Of a DNA stretch of 64,000 bases, positions 18,589-27,474 are shown piece by piece. Position numbers and translations under genes: made by a program. Where the stretch lies: the NCBI GenBank assembly GCA_013178125.1, contig JABLXJ010000002.1, forward strand, positions 1 through 64,000, written 5' to 3'. Each line of letters begins with the position of its first letter. Positions within the stretch are counted from its first letter, which is position 1. The notes beneath the pieces are model-generated. The model saw only the letters and a list, made by a program, of their open reading frames with translations. It made no database searches and was not told the DNA's origin. The stretch comes from Bacillota bacterium. GTDB taxonomy: Bacteria; Bacillota; SHA-98; Ch115; JABLXJ01.

Positions 18589-18617
18589 TTGACATCTCTA
18601 GTTTGACATGTTAGAAT
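18589..18617 (+). promoter_or_regulatory. consensus promoter for carD
   Basis: TTGACA (18589-18594) and TAGAAT (18612-18617) are separated by 17 bp. It is divergent from the promoter at 18511-18539. The predicted start near 18624 is 35 nt before the carD GTG. Confidence 0.8.
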
Positions 18618-18658
18618 CAAAATCAGGGAACTTATGGTATCGCTGGGGGGTATATCAG

Positions 18659-19135
18659 GTGTTTAACGTTGGGGATAAGGTCGTTTACCCAATGCACGGC
18701 GCGGGCGTCATAGAGGCGATCGAGGAGCGCGAGGTGCTTGGGGAGCGACAAAAGTATTATGTTATGCGAATCCCTCTGGGTGAGATGAAAGTCATGGTAC
18801 CCACAAGAAATGTCGAGGAGGTGGGCCTCAGGGGAGTCATAGATCGGGAGGATGTCAAGAAGGTCTTTGAGGTCCTGAGAGGCGCGAAGACTAAGATGTC
18901 CTCCAACTGGAACCGGAGATATAAGGCTAACCTCGAGAAGATCAAGAGTGGCAATGTATTTGAGGTTGCGGAGGTTGTGCGCAACCTCTCGCAGCGCGAT
19001 CGCGAGAAGGGGCTTTCTACAGGGGAGAAGAGGATGCTCGAGAGCGCGCGCCAGATTCTCATAAGCGAGCTCGTGCTCGCCCAGGGGCGCGACAAGGATG
19101 AGGTGGTTGAGGAGCTAGATAGCATCCTGAGCTGA
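18659..19135 (+). CDS. CarD family transcriptional regulator
   Basis: A CarD/CdnL-type protein that binds the RNA polymerase beta subunit and stabilises open promoter complexes. The N-terminal Tudor-like RNA polymerase interaction domain is clear (FNVGDKVVYPMHGAGVIEAI), followed by the helical DNA-contacting C-terminal domain. GTG 18659 is chosen because it begins at the conserved FNVGDKVVYP and has GGGGGG at 18645-18650; an upstream ATG (18608) precedes the predicted transcription start. Length 158 aa is normal. Its place before the PIN/TRAM gene and ispDF is common in Bacillota. Confidence 0.92.
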   Translation: MFNVGDKVVYPMHGAGVIEAIEEREVLGERQKYYVMRIPLGEMKVMVPTRNVEEVGLRGVIDREDVKKVFEVLRGAKTKMSSNWNRRYKANLEKIKSGNVFEVAEVVRNLSQRDREKGLSTGEKRMLESARQILISELVLAQGRDKDEVVEELDSILS

Positions 19136-19211
19136 CATGGTTCGACATGCATATCCTTGAAGACATGGATAGAAGTAGTGTATCATAAGAATACTAAGGT
19201 AAGGATGTCGG

Positions 19212-19228
19212 CCGGCGGTGACCGCCGG
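19212..19228. other. strong GC hairpin between carD and the PIN/TRAM gene
   Basis: Arms CCGGCGG (19212-19218) and CCGCCGG (19222-19228) surround a 3-nt loop. There is no T-run, so it may attenuate or stabilise rather than terminate transcription. Confidence 0.55.
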
Positions 19229-19334
19229 TGCCTGGCCAGGTCCCTAGACCCGTATCATGATAACATGATAATATGTATGTGTTTCGCAAATGAGGATTAA
19301 TGAATGAAGGAGAACGAGGGAGGTGGGATGTTTC

Positions 19335-20477
19335 GTGTTTGATAGGTTGGTTCGGGTTTTTTTTATTGTTGCCGGTGCCGTGGTCGGGATAACCATCAAC
19401 AGGACGATGGGTATAAGACCACCAGGCCCAGGCGGTCTGGGGATCAGCATATCAATCCTCGTGCTGATGGCCCTCGGCGGTGCCATCGCCGGTCTGCTGG
19501 TTGCCCCCGCTTTCATCTGGATTCTTAGGCGTCTGGTCGTATGGGTCGAAAACGGGCTACGCAAAACACCCACGCAGGACATCGTCGCCGGGGCCCTTGG
19601 TGGAATCGTCGGTTTGCTTATAGCCGTTCTTCTTACCCTCCCCTTCGTCCAGCTGCCTCTAATTGGGCGGTATATCCCGCTGCCGGTCACCCTCATGTCC
19701 GGGTACCTTGGCGCGCATATTGCCATAAGGAAGAAAGAAGAACTATTTAGCTTATTCTTATCAGTTCCCCGGTCGGTTGAACGCGTTGTCGGGGGGAGCG
19801 CTGACCGGACCGCAGCCGCCGGAAGGGATAGGCGCAATAGATCCGGCAGTCCGGGAAGCAGGGTCCCCTACAAGATCCTGGATACAAGCGTAATAATTGA
19901 TGGTCGCATAGCCGATATCTGTAAAACCGGATTCATAGAGGGCGTTCTCATAGTGCCCGGCTTCGTTTTAGAGGAGCTTCAACGCATTGCGGACTCATCT
20001 GATGTATTAAAGAGGAATAGGGGCCGGCGAGGCCTGGATATTCTGAATAAGCTCCAGAAGGAACAGAATGTCGTTGTCCAGGTGCATGAGACCAATGTCG
20101 ACGATTCCCTGGAAGTGGATAGCCGGCTTGTCAAGCTTGCCAGGGCGCTGGGCGCCAAGATAGTCACCAATGACTTCAACCTTAATAAGGTGGCGGAGTT
20201 CAGAGGCGTCCAGGTGCTGAACATCAACGAGCTCGCAAATGCTCTGAAGCCTGTAGTCCTGCCGGGGGAAGAAATGATCGTACATGTAATCAAAGATGGG
20301 AAGGAATCTGGCCAGGGAGTAGCGTATTTAGATGATGGGACGATGATCGTCGTCGATGGAGGCAAGAGGTACATAGGGGAGCAGGTTCCGGTGATGGTCA
20401 CCAGTGTTCTCCAGACCGCTGCAGGCCGGATGATATTCGCCAAGCCTAAACCCATGGAGCGTGTATCAAGCGTGTAA
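19335..20477 (+). CDS. membrane-anchored PIN and TRAM domain protein (YacL-like)
   Basis: About four hydrophobic N-terminal segments (residues 1-130) are followed by a PIN nuclease domain starting at [13 protein letters not shown] (acidic residues Asp, then Asp in EVDSRL and in TNDFN) and a C-terminal TRAM domain. This is the conserved YacL architecture of Bacillota; a ribonuclease role is likely but not well defined. GTG 19335 is chosen because GAGGGAGGTGG (19316-19326) is at good spacing. Length about 380 aa. It precedes ispD, as in many related genomes. Confidence 0.9.
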   Translation: MFDRLVRVFFIVAGAVVGITINRTMGIRPPGPGGLGISISILVLMALGGAIAGLLVAPAFIWILRRLVVWVENGLRKTPTQDIVAGALGGIVGLLIAVLLTLPFVQLPLIGRYIPLPVTLMSGYLGAHIAIRKKEELFSLFLSVPRSVERVVGGSADRTAAAGRDRRNRSGSPGSRVPYKILDTSVIIDGRIADICKTGFIEGVLIVPGFVLEELQRIADSSDVLKRNRGRRGLDILNKLQKEQNVVVQVHETNVDDSLEVDSRLVKLARALGAKIVTNDFNLNKVAEFRGVQVLNINELANALKPVVLPGEEMIVHVIKDGKESGQGVAYLDDGTMIVVDGGKRYIGEQVPVMVTSVLQTAAGRMIFAKPKPMERVSSV

Positions 20478-20505
20478 TGCCCACATTTGTGCAATGTGTA
20501 GCTTG

Positions 20506-20544
20506 AACCGGCTATATGCCTGAAACCGGCCATATACCTGCCGG
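20506..20544 (+). repeat. two-and-a-half degenerate 18-bp repeats before ispD
   Basis: Units of AACCGGCTATATGCCTGA type occur in tandem in the 97-bp gap before ispD, with a third partial copy (CCGGT). Confidence 0.5.
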
Positions 20545-20574
20545 TCACGGCGGGGGAGGAGTTGAGGAATTGAG

Positions 20575-21285
20575 ATGGTTGTTTCATGCGTTGTTCCTGC
20601 TGCGGGGCAGGGAAGGCGCATGGGTGGTGATACCGGGAAGCTCTTTATGTGCCTGAATGGGAAACCGATACTATCATATGCACTGGATGTCTTTGAAAAA
20701 TGCCCGCTTATCTCCGAAATCATCCTGGTCGTCAGGGAAGATGAGATCCATCATGCATCTCGACTCTTCGCGAAGGAATCGGGGTTCACGAAGGTTAAGC
20801 GGATCGTTCCGGGTGGGGTCGAGCGACAGATGTCCGTCTATCATGGACTTATTGCTACCGATGCCGCGAGTGATATCGTCATGGTTCATGACGGCGCGCG
20901 GCCTTTAATTACTCTTGATGTGGTAGCGTCTGTGGTAAATGAGGCGGTCGCCTGCGGCGCCGCGGTGGTGGCCACTCCAGTTAAGGATACTATAAAGCTG
21001 TCGGACTCGCAGGGCTTTATCAAGTCCACTCTTGATCGTTCAATGCTGTGGGCGGTCCAGACGCCCCAGGCGTTCCGGCGTGAGCTCCTGCTGTGTGCGC
21101 ATGAAAAGGCTTACAGCGATGGTTTTCTTGGCACAGATGATAGTGTGCTGGTGGAGCGATTGGGATGGAAGGTCAGGCTGGTGCCTGGCTCGTATGAGAA
21201 TATAAAGATCACCACCCCTGAAGATGTTTTAATCGCTGAGGCTATACTAAGGAGGAAGACCCTTGAGGGTAGGGATCGGGTATGA
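20575..21285 (+). CDS. ispD: 2-C-methyl-D-erythritol 4-phosphate cytidylyltransferase
   Basis: Third step of the MEP isoprenoid pathway, making CDP-methylerythritol. The nucleotide-binding loop PAAGQGRRMGG at the N-terminus, VHDGARPL near residue 105 and VQTPQAF near 160 are diagnostic. Length 236 aa is normal. It overlaps ispF by 23 bp, so the two consecutive pathway steps are translationally coupled. Confidence 0.95.
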   Translation: MVVSCVVPAAGQGRRMGGDTGKLFMCLNGKPILSYALDVFEKCPLISEIILVVREDEIHHASRLFAKESGFTKVKRIVPGGVERQMSVYHGLIATDAASDIVMVHDGARPLITLDVVASVVNEAVACGAAVVATPVKDTIKLSDSQGFIKSTLDRSMLWAVQTPQAFRRELLLCAHEKAYSDGFLGTDDSVLVERLGWKVRLVPGSYENIKITTPEDVLIAEAILRRKTLEGRDRV

Positions 21286-21748
21286 TGTGCACCGGCTCGT
21301 CGCGGGTTTGCCGCTGTGGCTCGGTGGCGTTGAGGTTCCGTATCACTCCGGGCTCCAGGGGCATTCCGATGGCGATGTGATTCTCCACGCAATAGCCGAT
21401 GCGCTCCTTGGAGCGGCCGGCGAATCGGATATCGGGAGCCATTTCCCCTCTGATGACCCTGCATATAAAGGGGCGGCGAGCGCCTCACTGCTCGCGAGGG
21501 TCCGGGAGATCGTTTCCGAGCGAGGCTTTGCTGTAAACAATGTGGACGCTGTTCTCCTGGCGGAGCGCCCCAGGATTGCGCCCTATGTTGATGCCATGCG
21601 CAGCAGGATAGCCGGGATATTGCACATCGGCCCCGGGGATGTGAGCATCAAGGCCACGACAAACGAGGGCCTGGGCTTCATTGGGAGGGGCGAAGGCATG
21701 GCGGCATACGCGGTCGCGAGCCTGGTGAGCCTGGCCCAGGCCCCATGA
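21263..21748 (+). CDS. ispF: 2-C-methyl-D-erythritol 2,4-cyclodiphosphate synthase
   Basis: Forms the cyclic diphosphate intermediate of the MEP pathway. The metal-binding GYDVHR (Asp8, His10), LQGHSDGDV with its His, and the C-terminal TTNEGLGFIGR are intact. Start is TTG 21263 with AAGGAGGAAG upstream. Length 161 aa is normal. The intermediate step IspE is not encoded in this window. Confidence 0.95.
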   Translation: MRVGIGYDVHRLVAGLPLWLGGVEVPYHSGLQGHSDGDVILHAIADALLGAAGESDIGSHFPSDDPAYKGAASASLLARVREIVSERGFAVNNVDAVLLAERPRIAPYVDAMRSRIAGILHIGPGDVSIKATTNEGLGFIGRGEGMAAYAVASLVSLAQAP

Positions 21749-21840
21749 CCTTTTGCGACCTGTGGTGACGTGTTATAACCTGCTGCGCCCTGCTGCAAGC
21801 TGCTGCGACCCGCTGAGACCTATTATGATCTGCGTGTGAT
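21741..21840 (+). repeat. ten 10-bp degenerate tandem units between ispF and murA
   Basis: From the last bases of ispF onward the sequence keeps a strict 10-bp period with consensus TGCTGCGACC: ten consecutive units with no insertion or deletion, most matching at six or more positions. The rest of the gap to murA (21841-22032) shows no gene with support; an in-frame ATG at 21940 could extend MurA but lacks homology. Confidence 0.75.
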
Positions 21841-22032
21841 CGTGGCCGTGGCCCGGGGCTCAGGCCCCGGAAGAAGCTGGCCAGACTCATTGCTGGCAGT
21901 AGCTGCGTAGAATACAGCGTGGAACACGACTGGGGATAGGTGATGATACAACGGGGCAACTTACTTGGAAGGGTCGCTTGCCTGGAAAGAAGCAAGATAG
22001 ATGGTATGGCGGGCGGGCCGGGGGTGACGGAG

Positions 22033-23289
22033 ATGGGAAAACTTATCATAACCGGGGGTGAAAGGCTTTCCGGCAGGGTCCGGCTCAGCGGGAGCAAGAA
22101 TAGTTCTTTGGCGATACTGGTGGGTGCTGCCATGGGCACCGGCAGGACGAGGCTCGAGAATGTCCCGGATTACCTTGACATCCACGTCCTCTGCGGTATC
22201 CTCCGCGAGCTCGGGGCGCATGTCCAGCCTGCCGGCCCCGGTGTTCTTGAAATAGATGGGTCCGGTTTGAGTTGTCACACACCATCATACGAGGCTGTCC
22301 GCAGACTGAGGGCCTCATTTTATACAGCGGGCGTCCTTCTTGCCCGCCTTGGTAGAGCCGTTGTGCCGTTTCCAGGCGGTGATGTAATAGGCGCACGAGG
22401 GATAGACTTCCACCTCGAGGGATTCAGGGCCCTTGGCGCGGAGGTCGCAATCGAGCACGGCTATGTGAAGCTATCCGCGCCGGATCTGGTCGGCGCCAAT
22501 TTTTATATCGGGCGCGCAAGCCACGGCACGACGGTTAATATGATGTTTGCGGCGTGTCTCGCAAGGGGAATGACCACACTGGAAAACGCGGCCAGGGATC
22601 CCGAGATCGTTGACCTGGCTGTCTTTTTGAATAGCATGGGGGCCAAGATCAGGGGCGCCGGCACGAGCACGATCAAGATAGAAGGCGTAAGGGAGCTTTC
22701 GGCGACGTCCTATGAGATAATGCCCGATCGACTGGAGGCCGGCACATTTGCTATAGCATCGGCCATTACGGGTGGGGCTATATTGATTGAAAATGCGGTG
22801 CCCGAGCACCTGCGGACCGTGATAATCAAACTGCGCGAGGCTGGCGCCGATATAGAGGAGTCGTCCAATATGATGCGCGTGGTGGGGCCCGCCCGCCCGC
22901 GCGCCGTTAATATCGAGACCCTGCCGTACCCGGGCTTCCCGACGGATCTCCAGCCCCAGTTTACAGCGTTGATGACCGTAGCAAGCGGCATCGCGTCCAT
23001 AACAGAGACGAGGTTCGAAAACAGATTCACATATGCCGACGAATTAAGAAGAATGGGCGCGGATCTGCGTGTGGACCGGGATACCATTATAGTCCGGGGG
23101 GTAGACAGGCTCACAGGAGCCCCCGTTGAATCCCCGCGGGATATAAGGGGGGGCGCCGCGCTGGTCATTGCGGCGCTCGCTGCTCTCGGCGAGACGGAGT
23201 TGAACGGTGTTGAGCATATAGACAGGGGCTACGATCATATAGAGAGAAAGCTTGCGCTGCTGGGGGCGAAGGTAATGCGGGTGGATTGA
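22033..23289 (+). CDS. murA: UDP-N-acetylglucosamine 1-carboxyvinyltransferase MurA with Asp at the catalytic Cys position
   Basis: Catalyses the first committed step of peptidoglycan synthesis, adding enolpyruvate from PEP to UDP-GlcNAc. The substrate Lys segment SGSKNSSL near residue 20 is present. The active-site loop reads PGGDVIGARGID, so Asp117 (codon 22381-22383) replaces the Cys found in most bacteria (Cys115 in E. coli). Asp at this site is known in mycobacteria and chlamydiae, stays active and blocks covalent inactivation by fosfomycin. ATG 22033 is chosen for homology and GGGGTGA upstream. Length 418 aa is normal. Confidence 0.94.
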   Translation: MGKLIITGGERLSGRVRLSGSKNSSLAILVGAAMGTGRTRLENVPDYLDIHVLCGILRELGAHVQPAGPGVLEIDGSGLSCHTPSYEAVRRLRASFYTAGVLLARLGRAVVPFPGGDVIGARGIDFHLEGFRALGAEVAIEHGYVKLSAPDLVGANFYIGRASHGTTVNMMFAACLARGMTTLENAARDPEIVDLAVFLNSMGAKIRGAGTSTIKIEGVRELSATSYEIMPDRLEAGTFAIASAITGGAILIENAVPEHLRTVIIKLREAGADIEESSNMMRVVGPARPRAVNIETLPYPGFPTDLQPQFTALMTVASGIASITETRFENRFTYADELRRMGADLRVDRDTIIVRGVDRLTGAPVESPRDIRGGAALVIAALAALGETELNGVEHIDRGYDHIERKLALLGAKVMRVD

Positions 23290-23311
23290 ACCTAGCCTGG
23301 ATCGGTCTAGT

Positions 23312-23372
23312 GGACATACTAATGCAGACATACTAACATAGACATGCATAGACATGTAATAGGCATGTAGGC
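23312..23372 (+). repeat. degenerate GACATA-type repeats before gltX
   Basis: Five imperfect units of 10-14 bp beginning GACAT or GGCAT fill much of the 108-bp gap before gltX. Confidence 0.45.
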
Positions 23373-23397
23373 AAGGTAATGGGGGAAAGGGAAAGAA

Positions 23398-24867
23398 ATG
23401 CCGGAGAATGTGCGCGTTAGATTCGCTCCAAGCCCCACGGGGCACCTGCATATCGGAAACGCTCATACAGGGCTGTTTAACTGGCTTTTTGCCCGTCACA
23501 ACGGGGGGAAGTTCATCCTGAGAATCGAGGACACGGACCTCGAACGTTCATGCGCGGAGTCTGAAAGGCTAATACTCGAGGATCTAAGATGGCTGGGTCT
23601 TGACTGGGATGAGGGCGTGGATGTGGGAGGGCCTTATGGTCCCTATAGGCAGACCGAGCGGCTCGAGCTATACAGGCAGTATGCCCAGAGGCTCCTTGAC
23701 GAAGGCCACGCCTATTACTGTTACTGCACACCTGAAGAGCTCGAGGTGGAACGCAAGGCCGCCCTGAACCGCGGGGAGGCCCCGAGATATGGCGGTAAGT
23801 GTCGTGAATTGACCAGTGACGGGCGGGCAAAGCTGGAGCGCCAGGGGAGGAAACCCGCGGTGCGCTTCCACGTGCCTGATGAGGTCATTGTAGTGAATGA
23901 CCTTATACGGGGCCCCATCGAATTTGATAGCAAGAGCATTGGCGACTTTGTCATAATGAAGTGCGACGGCGTGCCAACCTATAATTTCGCGGTGGTGGTC
24001 GATGATGTACACATGAAGATCACGCACATCATCAGGGCTGACGAGCATGTGGCTAATACGCCTCGCCAGATCTTGCTTTACGAGGCCCTCGGCCTCCCCC
24101 TGCCAAGGTTTGCTCATATTTCCATGATTCTAGGTCCGGACCGCACGAAGCTCAGCAAGCGCCATGGGGCAACATCTGTATTTCACTATAGGCAGGCGGG
24201 GTACATCCCTGATGCGGTCGTAAACTACCTGGCGCTCCTTGGGTGGTCGCCTGAAAGTGGGGAGGAGGTTCTCACCAGGGAGGAGATGGTTCAGCAGTTT
24301 TCCCTGGACCGGGTTGGGAAGAGCCCTGCGGTGTTTGACATCGCGAAACTCAACTGGATGAATGGCCTGTATATACGGCAGGCTGACCTGAGGAGCCTGA
24401 CGGGGATGGCCATACCCTATCTCAAGGACGCCGGGCTGGTAGATGGGCCCCTCACAGGTAGGAGCTTTGACTGGCTGATGGAGGTGGTTGACTCTGTCCG
24501 GGGGTATCTCGATAATCTGTCGCAGCTACCGGAGCATGCGCGCACGTTTTTCGGGGACCGCGTTCAGGCCTATGATGATAAGGCTCGCAAGGTCCTTTCA
24601 GACCCCCAGACTTCGCGCATTCTGGACCTGTTCATCGGCGAGCTGGGGGGCCTTGAGCCTTTCGACCGTGAGGCGATTCACACCATGCTCCTGAAAATGC
24701 CCACGAAGCTCGGACTCAGCGTGCGCAGAACGCTCCTGCCTGTTCGTGCTGCCCTGACCGGCACAACAGCTGGACCCGAGCTTCCAAACGTCATTCTCAT
24801 TTTGGGGAGGGACAGGTCGATCAGCCGGGCGAGGCAGGCTTTCCAGGCCGGGCGCGGCGTTTATTGA
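23398..24867 (+). CDS. gltX: glutamate--tRNA ligase
   Basis: A class I aminoacyl-tRNA synthetase that charges tRNA-Glu, and in many Bacillota also tRNA-Gln. The HIGH motif is PSPTGHLHIGN near residue 10 and the KMSKS motif is KLSKRHG near residue 250; a helical anticodon-binding C-terminus follows. Length 489 aa is normal. It leads the gltX-cysE-cysS order that is conserved across the phylum. Confidence 0.96.
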   Translation: MPENVRVRFAPSPTGHLHIGNAHTGLFNWLFARHNGGKFILRIEDTDLERSCAESERLILEDLRWLGLDWDEGVDVGGPYGPYRQTERLELYRQYAQRLLDEGHAYYCYCTPEELEVERKAALNRGEAPRYGGKCRELTSDGRAKLERQGRKPAVRFHVPDEVIVVNDLIRGPIEFDSKSIGDFVIMKCDGVPTYNFAVVVDDVHMKITHIIRADEHVANTPRQILLYEALGLPLPRFAHISMILGPDRTKLSKRHGATSVFHYRQAGYIPDAVVNYLALLGWSPESGEEVLTREEMVQQFSLDRVGKSPAVFDIAKLNWMNGLYIRQADLRSLTGMAIPYLKDAGLVDGPLTGRSFDWLMEVVDSVRGYLDNLSQLPEHARTFFGDRVQAYDDKARKVLSDPQTSRILDLFIGELGGLEPFDREAIHTMLLKMPTKLGLSVRRTLLPVRAALTGTTAGPELPNVILILGRDRSISRARQAFQAGRGVY

Positions 24868-24892
24868 CAAGAACTACATGATAGTATATAAT
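24864..24892 (+). promoter_or_regulatory. consensus promoter for cysE-cysS
   Basis: TTGACA (24864-24869) and TATAAT (24887-24892) are separated by exactly 17 bp, overlapping the gltX stop. Transcription from about 24899 would give a leader of about 325 nt before cysE. A second, weaker match (TTGACT 25048, TGTAAT 25071) lies inside that leader. Confidence 0.75.
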
Positions 24893-24901
24893 CGTGGCAA
24901 A

Positions 24902-24931
24902 CAATCAGGTAACATCCAATCAGGTAACATC
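24902..24931 (+). repeat. two exact 15-bp direct repeats at the start of the cysE leader
   Basis: CAATCAGGTAACATC occurs twice without a gap, right at the predicted transcription start. It could be an operator read as a direct repeat. Confidence 0.7.
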
Positions 24932-25008
24932 GGACATAGCCCGGATACAGCCGGGATAACAGCGCAGGGCTGGCTGTGACACGAGTAGGACAAGGACAGG
25001 CTGAGCAG

Positions 25009-25047
25009 GACCCCAGTCTCTGGCAGCAACATGCAGAGGCAGGGGTC
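25009..25047 (+). other. leader stem-loop before cysE
   Basis: GACCCC (25009-25014) pairs with GGGGTC (25042-25047), and inside it CTCTG (25018-25022) pairs with CAGAG (25034-25038), with a symmetric 3x3 internal loop and an 11-nt apical loop. No T-box consensus (TGGNACC) is found in this leader, although cysE-cysS leaders often have one. Confidence 0.55.
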
Positions 25048-25135
25048 TTGACTTGAATCGCGAGTTTGCATGTAATCGTGGATTTGTGTAGGCTTTATGT
25101 GGGGCTTGTGCTTGTATAAGAACTGTGCGGGCTGG

Positions 25136-25191
25136 GAAGTTACGAAGTTACGAAGTTACGTGGTTGCGAAGCTGCGGGGTTGCGAGGTTCA
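25136..25191 (+). repeat. seven 8-bp tandem units before cysE
   Basis: Three exact GAAGTTAC units followed by four degenerate ones (such as GTGGTTGC and GAAGCTGC) keep an 8-bp period up to about 35 bp before the cysE ATG. Confidence 0.75.
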
Positions 25192-25225
25192 CACCGAGGT
25201 TTGCACGAGGGGGATGTGATCAACA

Positions 25226-25882
25226 ATGTTCAGGACGATCCGCAGGGACATCCAGGCCGTGTTTGAACGGGATCCTGCCGCAAAGAGTCTTCTTGAGGTC
25301 CTCCTCTGTTACCCCGGCCTTCATGCGATTATATCCCACAGGATCGCCCACTTTTTTTACAGGAAGCGGCTTTTCTTGATTGCCCGCCTCATTTCGCATA
25401 TTAGCCGCTTTTTCACGGGTATAGAGATTCACCCTGGCGCCAAAATAGGTTCAGGGTTTTTTATAGACCACGGTTCAGGGGTTGTAATAGGGGAGACCGC
25501 GGAAGTAGGCGACAACGTGACCCTTTACCAGGGTGTGACCCTGGGCGGGACAGGGAAGGAGAAGGGTAAGAGGCACCCGACGATCGGCAACAACGTAGTC
25601 ATATCAGCGGGTGCCAAGGTGCTGGGCTCGTTCAGGGTCGGCGATGGAGCGAAGATCGGGGCCGGGGCGGTTGTGCTCAAACCGGTCCCTCCTTGCAGCA
25701 CCGTCGTCGGCGTGCCGGGCAGAGTGGTGGTCCAGGATGGCAAGCGCGTCCCGGGCATCGACCTCGAGCACGGGAATCTACCTGACCCGGTGCAGGCGGC
25801 ATTCGAAGCCATGCAGAAGAGGATTGCCATGCTCGAGGACAGGATCAAACATCTTGAGGAGGAGCGCGACCGTGGGAATTAG
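25226..25882 (+). CDS. cysE: serine O-acetyltransferase
   Basis: Acetylates serine to O-acetylserine, the entry step of cysteine synthesis. The left-handed beta-helix hexapeptide repeats (residues about 70-170) include the typical [20 protein letters not shown] and LGGTGK segments. Length 218 aa matches the short Bacillota form. A short predicted coiled coil ends the protein. The stop overlaps the GTG start of cysS, so cysteine supply and Cys-tRNA charging are coupled. Confidence 0.95.
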   Translation: MFRTIRRDIQAVFERDPAAKSLLEVLLCYPGLHAIISHRIAHFFYRKRLFLIARLISHISRFFTGIEIHPGAKIGSGFFIDHGSGVVIGETAEVGDNVTLYQGVTLGGTGKEKGKRHPTIGNNVVISAGAKVLGSFRVGDGAKIGAGAVVLKPVPPCSTVVGVPGRVVVQDGKRVPGIDLEHGNLPDPVQAAFEAMQKRIAMLEDRIKHLEEERDRGN

Positions 25883-27443
25883 GGTGTTCAACACATTAAC
25901 GCGTAAGAAGGAAGATTTCAGGCCGAGGGACCCTGACAAGGTGTCTATCTACCAGTGCGGCGTTACACCCTATGACTACACGCATATGGGGCACGCGCGG
26001 CAATACGTCCTGTGGGATGTTATCCGTCGCTATTTGAAATACAAGGGCTACAAGGTATTCTGTGTCCAGAATGTCACAGATATTGATGACAAGATAATCG
26101 CAAAGGCCAACAAGGCCGGTAAAACGATCGGCCAGGTAGCAGAGGAATTCAACGAGGAATTCCTAAGTTCGATGGATGCCCTGGGCGTTGTGAGGCCCGA
26201 TGTCTACCCCAGGGTGACGGATCATATCGACGAGATAATAGAGGTGATAAGCGGGCTGGTCGAGAAGGGGCACGCCTACGAGACTGAGGCTGGTGTATAC
26301 TTTGACGTGTCGAGCTTTCCCTCATACGGCAAGCTTTCGAAGCGGAGCCTGGATGAAATGCAGGCGGGCGCCCGCGTCGAGGTGGATGAGCGGAAGGACG
26401 ATCCCATGGATTTTGCGCTGTGGAAGAAGGCCAAGCCCGGGGAGCCTTCCTGGAATAGCCCGTGGGGCCCGGGCCGCCCTGGCTGGCATATTGAGTGCTC
26501 GACCATGGCCCTTAAGTACCTGGGTTTTGGGTTCGATATGCACGGGGGCGGGACCGATTTAATATTCCCACATCATGAAAATGAGATCGCCCAGTCCGAG
26601 GCATATGTAGGCAGGGAGCCATTCGCCAGGTACTGGCTCCACCACGAGATGCTCAATGTGGGCAAGCAGAAGATGTCGAAGTCCCTTGGCAACTTTTTTG
26701 TGGTGAGGGATGTATTAAAGAGGTACCGCCCGGAAGTGGTGCGGTATTTTCTCCTCTCGGTGCACTATAGGAGCCCTGCCAATTTCGGCGAGGCTGAGCT
26801 CGAGGCGGCGAAGAGCGGGTGGGAGCGGCTCCAAAACGTAATTTACGCTGTTGAGCATCTTTTGAAGCGTTTCTCGGAGCGTCTCCCGTGCTCGGCACTG
26901 GATGAGGCACTGGACGAGGGTGCACCCTCGGCAATTGCGCCCGCGGCAGCCGCGGCAGCCGCGAGGCTCGAGAATGCCATCGAGGGTGCGCGGTCCAGGT
27001 TCCTCGAGGGGATGGACGACGATTTCAATACAGCGCTGGCCTTGGCAGCCCTTCACGACCTGGCAACGGAGGCTAATATCTTTATCAACCGGGATGACCT
27101 GGTCCCCACGCCGGCAACGGTTGATCTCCTTCGGAGACTCTTGGGCGCCTTCAGGGAGCTCGGTGGCATACTTGGCCTGGTTCCCGGGGAAGATGCCGGC
27201 TTTGCCTTTTCACCTTCCATGGCGGTTGCGACGCCGGGCATGGCGGCGGGCGGCGGGTGCGCGGACCCTGGCCTGGTTGCGAAGCTTGTTGACCTCTTGA
27301 TCGATATGCGCCAGGCTGCGAGGGAGCGGAAGGACTGGGCGACCGCGGACGAGATAAGGGGTAGGCTCGCGGCCCTGGGGATCGCCCTGGAGGATACCCC
27401 TCAGGGGACGCGATGGAAGATGACTGATGAGGATAACCGATGA
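25872..27443 (+). CDS. cysS: cysteine--tRNA ligase
   Basis: A class I synthetase with the zinc-site Cys in YQCGVTPYD, the HMGHAR version of HIGH near residue 35, the WHIECS zinc segment near residue 205, and an exact KMSKS near residue 265. The GTG at 25872 overlaps the cysE stop and follows GAGGAGG. At 523 aa it is somewhat long: an Ala/Gly-rich insert and linker (residues about 340-465) extend the C-terminal helical domain. The reading frame is open far upstream, but that part is a shadow of cysE. Confidence 0.95.
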   Translation: MGIRVFNTLTRKKEDFRPRDPDKVSIYQCGVTPYDYTHMGHARQYVLWDVIRRYLKYKGYKVFCVQNVTDIDDKIIAKANKAGKTIGQVAEEFNEEFLSSMDALGVVRPDVYPRVTDHIDEIIEVISGLVEKGHAYETEAGVYFDVSSFPSYGKLSKRSLDEMQAGARVEVDERKDDPMDFALWKKAKPGEPSWNSPWGPGRPGWHIECSTMALKYLGFGFDMHGGGTDLIFPHHENEIAQSEAYVGREPFARYWLHHEMLNVGKQKMSKSLGNFFVVRDVLKRYRPEVVRYFLLSVHYRSPANFGEAELEAAKSGWERLQNVIYAVEHLLKRFSERLPCSALDEALDEGAPSAIAPAAAAAAARLENAIEGARSRFLEGMDDDFNTALALAALHDLATEANIFINRDDLVPTPATVDLLRRLLGAFRELGGILGLVPGEDAGFAFSPSMAVATPGMAAGGGCADPGLVAKLVDLLIDMRQAARERKDWATADEIRGRLAALGIALEDTPQGTRWKMTDEDNR

Positions 27444-27474
27444 CTAATGTTTAGAGGGAGGTGTTTGCGGGGAC

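Noticed and set aside
24893-25225. T-box riboswitch upstream of cysE-cysS
   Set aside because: I searched by eye for the TGGNACC and AGGGTGG antiterminator elements and found none.
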